The position numbers and the translations under genes were made by a program. The notes under the pieces were generated by a model, which was given only the letters and a program-made list of their open reading frames with translations, was not told the origin of the DNA and made no database searches. Shown one piece after another: positions 58,856 through 64,000 of a stretch of DNA of 64,000 nucleotides (positions are counted from its first letter, which is position 1; each line of letters opens with the position of its first letter). Origin of the DNA: Pedobacter sp. Leaf176 (lineage in GTDB: Bacteria > Bacteroidota > Bacteroidia > Sphingobacteriales > Sphingobacteriaceae); assembly GCF_001424305.1 (NCBI RefSeq), contig NZ_LMPD01000001.1:434001-498000 (forward strand), written 5' to 3'.

Positions 58856-59100
58856 AATGAAAGTTGCGGAGTTTGAGCTTATTTAATGAGTTAGATATAA
58901 CAACTCTTAGCAGGCTACCATTGACGTTGTTCTGTAAATCATTATCAATCAGTATTTTAATTGCTTTCGCATTTCCATCCAGCTTGGCCAGAACACGGTA
59001 TCCCCGTTCTACTTAAATCCGGCCTAACAAATTTTTCGGGCTGCACTGTTCTGGACTCACAACTGGCTTCAAAAGAAAAATTTTCAGCCGGCAGTTTTTG

Positions 59101-59124
59101 TTTCTTTTTGATGCCAAAAAGAAA
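59101..59124. repeat. Perfect hairpin in intergenic element upstream of the dxs 3' end
   Basis: TTTCTTTTTG-ATGC-CAAAAAGAAA, 10-bp perfect stem, followed by GC-rich CCTTCGGCGGCGGCGAGCCGAGGCC. Confidence 0.55.
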
Positions 59125-59265
59125 GAGCCCTTCGGCGGCGGCGAGCCGAGGCCAGACAGTGCCTTATGACAAGAGAAGACAATTCTACGTCACTAATATT
59201 GACTTTTATACAATAAATTATCCCTCAAGCTGACAGCCTGCATTTCCAGAAGCGGAGATATTTTG

Positions 59266-61215
59266 TTACCCCACCATCGTATTTGTTGTACGTTTCACGC
59301 CAACTTTTCTAACGGCTTCAATTATCGATGCTTTATCGTAACCACATTCGGCCCAAAGTTCTGGCTGTTCTCCATGATCTATGAACTGATCCGGAATACC
59401 TAAACGAATTACATTGGCATTGTAACCGTTATCGGCCATAAATTCCAAAATTGCAGAACCTACGCCGCCTTGAAGTGTTCCATCTTCAACCGTAATGATG
59501 TGTTTATATTTTGAAAAAACCTCGTGAAGCATTTCTTCATCTAAAGGTTTAACAAAGCGTAAATCGTAATGTGCTGGATAAAGGCCTTCACTGTTTAATT
59601 CACCCCTTGCTTCAACAGCGAAATTTCCAACATGACCAATGGTAAGCAATGCGACTTCTTCGCCATCACAAATTTTACGACCTTTTCCAATTTCCAGGAC
59701 TTTAAACGATCTTTTCCAATCCGGCATCACACCATTTCCGCGGGGATAACGAATTACAAAAGGACCTGCATTTTCTTGCTGTGCAGTAAACATTAAGTTT
59801 CTCAATTCCTCCTCATTCATTGGTGATGATACCACTAAATTTGGAATACAACGCATGAAAGCGATATCGTAAGCACCGTGGTGCGTTGCGCCGTCGGCAC
59901 CTGCTAAACCAGCCCTGTCTAAACAGAACACAACATTTAACTTCTGTATGGCAACATCGTGGATAACCTGGTCGTATGCTCTTTGCATAAAGCTTGAGTA
60001 AATGTTACAAAAAGGAACTAATCCTTGTGCGGCTAATCCGGCTGAAAAGGTAACGGCATGTTGTTCTGCAATACCTACGTCGAAAGCACGTGTCGGCATG
60101 GCCTTCATCATAATGTTTAATGATGATCCGGAAGGCATGGCAGGCGTAATTCCCACAATCTTATCATTCGCTTCCGCAAGTTCGACCATGGTGTGGCCAA
60201 AAACATCCTGGTATTTTGGTGGCTGTGGTTTATCAGGAACACTTTTCTTGATTTCACCCGTAATTTTATCAAATAAACCTGGCGCATGCCATTTGGTCTG
60301 GTCTTTTTCTGCTAATGCAAATCCTTTACCTTTTACCGTAACGCAATGTAGCAGCTTAGGACCAGGAATATCCTTTAGATCCTTTATAATAGCGGCTAAA
60401 CGTTTAACATCATGGCCGTCAACCGGTCCAAAATACCTGAAGTTCAGCGATTCAAATAAATTACTTTGCTTAAGTAAAGTTCCTTTTATACTTTTCTCAA
60501 TCTTTTTAACGTATTTATGTGCATTAGGCCCCAATTTAGAAAGGCCTGTTAATACATTAGATATGTCATCGCGAAAGCGATTGTAAGATTTTGAAGTGGT
60601 AATGCTGGTTAGGTATTCTTTTAATGCACCAACATTCGGATCGATGGACATGCAGTTATCATTCAGGATAACTAACACATTACTATTCTCAATACCCGCG
60701 TGGTTTAAACCTTCAAAAGCCAATCCTGCTGTCATTGCGCCATCACCAATTACGGCAACGTGTTGTCTGTCTGTTTCGCCCTTAATCTGTGAGGCTACCG
60801 CCATTCCTAAGGCCGCAGAAATAGAAGTGGAAGAGTGCCCAACACCAAAAGTATCGTATTCGCTTTCGCTGATTTTTGGAAAACCACTAATGCCTTTATA
60901 AATCCGGTTGGTATGGAAAAGTTCGCGACGGCCGGTTAGTATTTTATGGCCGTAAGCCTGGTGACCTACATCCCAAACCAGCTTATCATAAGGCGTATTA
61001 AGTGCATAATGCAATGCGACAGTTAATTCAACCACCCCTAAGCTTGCACCAAAGTGGCCTCCGTTTACGCTCACCACATCAATAATGTATTGACGTAATT
61101 CCTGGCTTATCTGCTCTAAGTCAGCCTCGCTGTATTGCTTTAAATCAGCGGGATAGTTAATTTTAGATAATAGGGGGCCAGCTTTTACTTGCATTCGGTT
61201 TTGGATGATAAACAA
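59266..61215 (-). CDS. dxs: 1-deoxy-D-xylulose-5-phosphate synthase
   Basis: [88 protein letters not shown]. Confidence 0.97.
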   Translation of the reverse strand: MFIIQNRMQVKAGPLLSKINYPADLKQYSEADLEQISQELRQYIIDVVSVNGGHFGASLGVVELTVALHYALNTPYDKLVWDVGHQAYGHKILTGRRELFHTNRIYKGISGFPKISESEYDTFGVGHSSTSISAALGMAVASQIKGETDRQHVAVIGDGAMTAGLAFEGLNHAGIENSNVLVILNDNCMSIDPNVGALKEYLTSITTSKSYNRFRDDISNVLTGLSKLGPNAHKYVKKIEKSIKGTLLKQSNLFESLNFRYFGPVDGHDVKRLAAIIKDLKDIPGPKLLHCVTVKGKGFALAEKDQTKWHAPGLFDKITGEIKKSVPDKPQPPKYQDVFGHTMVELAEANDKIVGITPAMPSGSSLNIMMKAMPTRAFDVGIAEQHAVTFSAGLAAQGLVPFCNIYSSFMQRAYDQVIHDVAIQKLNVVFCLDRAGLAGADGATHHGAYDIAFMRCIPNLVVSSPMNEEELRNLMFTAQQENAGPFVIRYPRGNGVMPDWKRSFKVLEIGKGRKICDGEEVALLTIGHVGNFAVEARGELNSEGLYPAHYDLRFVKPLDEEMLHEVFSKYKHIITVEDGTLQGGVGSAILEFMADNGYNANVIRLGIPDQFIDHGEQPELWAECGYDKASIIEAVRKVGVKRTTNTMVG

Positions 61216-61370
61216 GATACAAAGAAACGTATTTTTGTTCTAATATTTAATAAAAAAATACCGAATAACACGATCGGCTATAGTTGGTGAAAATCATCAT
61301 TTTAATTAAATGTGTTGAACGCCATGTATTTTAGCGTATTCGCAAAATCGCATTTAATAATTTATTATGT

Positions 61371-62126
61371 TTGTTTTTACAGATGCAAGAAGAAAATTTT
61401 GAGATCAAGCTTCCGGTTTTCGAAGGTCCTTTCGATTTATTGCTGTTTTTTATAGAAAGGGATGAGCTCAACATCCAGGACATTGAAATTGCCAAAATCA
61501 CGAACGACTTCCTCGCCTACATTCATCAGCTTCTGGCGCTAAACGTAGAAGTTGCAAGCGAATTTATATTAGTTGCAGCGACGCTGATGCGCATTAAATC
61601 TAAAATGCTCTTGCCAAGGACAGAGCTTGACGAATCGGGAAATGAACTCGATCCGGAACAGGATTTGATCGCAAGGCTTATTGCGTACAAACAATTCAAA
61701 TCAGCTGCAGAAGAATTAAGGCTTTTGGAAGAGGGAAGAATGCAGCAGGAGCGGAGGGGTAACATTGATTACGATTTAACTTTAGCAGCCGAATCTTCGT
61801 CGCATCAGGACGAATTGCTTTCGCTGGATTTATATAAATTATTGATGGTTTATCACAAAACCATTCAGAAATATGAAATCCGTAGCCAGGAAGTGAAACA
61901 TACTGTTGTACAATATCCTTACACCATCGAGCAACAAAAACATTTTATTGCAAATCTTTTGGCTATTAATGAGCAAATTGATTTTAATATGGTACGAATA
62001 AATTCAGAAAATAGAGTCCATTTTGTTTATAATTTCCTGGCCATTCTGGAAATGTTGCAGCAACAAATCGTTGAGATAAGCATTGGCAGCGGTTTTAATA
62101 ACTTTAATGTAAAAGCAACCGCTTAA
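61371..62126 (+). CDS. scpA: Segregation and condensation protein A
   Basis: FEIKLPVFEGPFDLLLFFIERDELNIQDIEIAKITNDFLAYI; ASEFILVAATLMRIKSKMLLP; likely start MQEENF at 61383. Confidence 0.93.
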   Translation: MFLQMQEENFEIKLPVFEGPFDLLLFFIERDELNIQDIEIAKITNDFLAYIHQLLALNVEVASEFILVAATLMRIKSKMLLPRTELDESGNELDPEQDLIARLIAYKQFKSAAEELRLLEEGRMQQERRGNIDYDLTLAAESSSHQDELLSLDLYKLLMVYHKTIQKYEIRSQEVKHTVVQYPYTIEQQKHFIANLLAINEQIDFNMVRINSENRVHFVYNFLAILEMLQQQIVEISIGSGFNNFNVKATA

Positions 62127-62153
62127 CACCAGCTTAATTAATTTCTAATTTCT

Positions 62154-62161
62154 TACTTTTG
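62154..62161 (+). promoter_or_regulatory. Putative -7 element of glyA
   Basis: TACTTTTG followed by C matches TAnnTTTG; about 28 nt upstream of ATG 62189; no clear -33 box. Confidence 0.4.
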
Positions 62162-62188
62162 CAAGAAAAATCACAAACCCTATTAAGG

Positions 62189-63460
62189 ATGAAACGCGAC
62201 AGCCAAATTTTTGAACTTATTGATAAGGAATTAAACCGCCAGGAGCATGGTTTAGAGCTTATTGCATCGGAAAACTTTGTAAGCAAGCAGGTTATGGAAG
62301 CTGCAGGCTCTGTACTTACCAATAAGTATGCAGAAGGATTACCTAGAAAACGCTATTATGGTGGTTGCCAGGTTGTAGATGTTGTTGAGCAAATTGCGAT
62401 CGACAGGGCTAAAGAACTGTTTGGTGCCGCATGGGTTAACGTCCAGCCACATTCTGGTGCTCAGGCTAACGCTGCAGTCATGTTGGCTGTTATTCAGCCT
62501 GGCGATAAAATTTTAGGTTTCGATCTTTCGCATGGCGGTCACCTAACCCATGGTTCTCCGGTCAATTTCTCAGGAAAACTATATCAGCCATTTTTTTATG
62601 GTGTAGATAAAGAAACAGGCCTAATTGATTATAAGAAACTGGAAGAGGTTGCGCTTGCAGAAAAGCCGAAATTGATCATCTGTGGTGCTTCTGCTTATTC
62701 AAGAGAATGGGATTATGCTTTTATCCGCTCTGTTGCTGATAAAGTTGGTGCATTGGTGCTGGCTGATATTTCTCACCCTGCAGGCTTAATTGCCAAAGGT
62801 TTATTGGCAAACCCACTTCCTCATTGCCATATCGTAACGACGACAACACATAAAACTTTACGTGGTCCTCGCGGTGGTATGATTATGATGGGACAGGATT
62901 TTGAAAATCCATGGGGTTTAAAAACACCAAAAGGCGAACCACGCATGATGAGCAATTTGCTCGACATGGCAGTTTTCCCTGGAACACAAGGCGGTCCGTT
63001 AGAACATATTATTGCAGCTAAAGCGATTGCTTTCGGTGAAGCTTTAAGTGATGAGTATGGTACATACATTAAACAGGTTGCTGCAAATGCACAAGCGATG
63101 GCAAAAGCGTTTGTGGCTAAAGGTTACGGCATTATTTCAGGCGGAACGGACAACCATTTAATGTTAATCGATCTTCGCAATAAAAATATAACCGGTAAAG
63201 TTGCCGAAAATGCATTGGAGAAAGCAGAAATTACTGTAAATAAGAACATGGTTCCATTTGATGATAAATCGCCATTCGTAACTTCAGGTATCCGTGTGGG
63301 TACGGCAGCAATTACAACCCGTGGTTTGAAAGAAGCTGAAATGGAAAAAATCGTTGATTTAATTGATCAGGTTTTAACAAATCCTGAAGACGAGGCAAAT
63401 CTTGATGCAGTAAAAGCAGAAGTTATCAAACTGGTGAGTGCTTTTCCACTTTATAAATAA
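62189..63460 (+). CDS. glyA: Serine hydroxymethyltransferase
   Basis: [62 protein letters not shown] at 62189 preferred to TTG at 62159. Confidence 0.97.
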   Translation: MKRDSQIFELIDKELNRQEHGLELIASENFVSKQVMEAAGSVLTNKYAEGLPRKRYYGGCQVVDVVEQIAIDRAKELFGAAWVNVQPHSGAQANAAVMLAVIQPGDKILGFDLSHGGHLTHGSPVNFSGKLYQPFFYGVDKETGLIDYKKLEEVALAEKPKLIICGASAYSREWDYAFIRSVADKVGALVLADISHPAGLIAKGLLANPLPHCHIVTTTTHKTLRGPRGGMIMMGQDFENPWGLKTPKGEPRMMSNLLDMAVFPGTQGGPLEHIIAAKAIAFGEALSDEYGTYIKQVAANAQAMAKAFVAKGYGIISGGTDNHLMLIDLRNKNITGKVAENALEKAEITVNKNMVPFDDKSPFVTSGIRVGTAAITTRGLKEAEMEKIVDLIDQVLTNPEDEANLDAVKAEVIKLVSAFPLYK

Positions 63461-63581
63461 TTACTAATCTTTATGGTTAAAGAAGAGCTTTACATTAATT
63501 TGTAAGGCTTTTTTTGTATTCAATAGCTTTGACAAATCCCTTGGTTATTGTCCTTTAAAAGATTTTTCGAACTTCAATCTT

Positions 63582-63648
63582 GAAAATCCTTAAATCCTGT
63601 AATTTTGGTCCAGTTTTGGAAGTCCTTCAATCCTAGAACCCTGGTCCA
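63582..63648. repeat. Two-copy degenerate direct repeat, 36-bp period
   Basis: GAAAATCCTTAAATCCTGTAATTTTGGTCCA (63582-63612) and GGAAGTCCTTCAATCCTAGAACCCTGGTCCA (63618-63648), 23 of 31 positions identical. Confidence 0.6.
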
Positions 63649-63762
63649 AAGTAAAGGGCCGATATCCTTTTGAAGAAATATCGACCCTTACCATCTAAAT
63701 TAACGCTCTCGAATATATAAACGCGGTGAAATATAAAATGTTTTAAATAATCGAAAAAAAAT

Positions 63763-64000
63763 TTAATACTCATAACAACCCAAGGATGAGGGGAAGGTCC
63801 TCTGGTTATTTTTTAAATCTTTTTTCAGGTAGGTGTTAAAATATTGGTCATTGATCAAGTCCGTCCCTTTTTTTTTTGCCGGACTGTTATTGGCAAGTGT
63901 AAAATCTCCACGGCTTGCTGAAACAAACAGCGGATCGGTATTAATTATATTTCCAGAATTATAATTTGTATTGGTTGTTTTAATCAAATTACCGTTTAAA
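63763..64000 (-). CDS. C-terminal part of a secreted right-handed beta-helix/choice-of-anchor type protein (truncated by window edge)
   Basis: NSGNIINTDPLFVSASRGDFTLANNSPAKKKG is typical of the last coils of parallel beta-helix proteins; frame remains open to window end. Confidence 0.6.
   Translation of the reverse strand, partial: LNGNLIKTTNTNYNSGNIINTDPLFVSASRGDFTLANNSPAKKKGTDLINDQYFNTYLKKDLKNNQRTFPSSLGCYEY

Noticed and set aside
58961-59233. 90-aa plus-strand ORF
   Set aside because: Spans intergenic repeat elements and the 10-bp hairpin; not protein-like.
60002-60586. 194-aa plus-strand ORF
   Set aside because: Antisense shadow of dxs, whose minus-strand translation has clear conserved motifs; the antisense product has no recognisable domain.
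63582-63648. Possible CRISPR array
   Set aside because: Only two degenerate units, about 5-nt gap between them instead of spacers, and no cas genes in the window.

Overview
AT-rich Bacteroidota chromosome segment; gene content and the TTG-N19-TAnnTTTG-like promoters suggest a Pedobacter/Sphingobacteriaceae relative (inference). Core genes lie at both ends: coaX, lptC-like, SurA/PpiD-like PPIase, DUF2480/3108/3109 on the left, and dxs, scpA, glyA on the right. Between them is about 50 kb of surface-polysaccharide genes. This block reads as precursor genes (rfbBCDA, nucleotide-sugar dehydrogenase, gmd) followed by two adjacent and apparently complete Wzx/Wzy-type loci. Locus A (about 16.7-35.0 kb) has a CpsB/YwqE-type phosphatase, a six-SLBB exporter, a kinase-less Wzz, Wzx, Wzy, glycosyltransferases, a WbpV/WecA/WbpM-type trio and an outer-membrane barrel. 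Locus B (about 36.7-58.7 kb) has a Wzi barrel, Wza, a Wzc tyrosine kinase, a second nucleotide-sugar dehydrogenase, a nonulosonate (NeuB/NeuC/NeuA) operon with an embedded 2-hydroxyacid dehydrogenase, Wzx, Wzy, acyltransferases, a 2OG-Fe(II) oxygenase and a WcaJ-type initiating transferase. The observations I would check first are the unusual NeuB-NeuC-dehydrogenase-NeuA operon, the absence of a recognisable sialyltransferase (with one GT-B-like candidate ORF), the kinase/phosphatase pair split between two loci, a four-fold repeat protein divergent from an S24 repressor, palindromes overlapping predicted promoters, and intergenic repeat elements around a DUF6266 gene. No tRNA, rRNA or CRISPR was recognised. 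All homology calls come from reading motifs, not from database searches.
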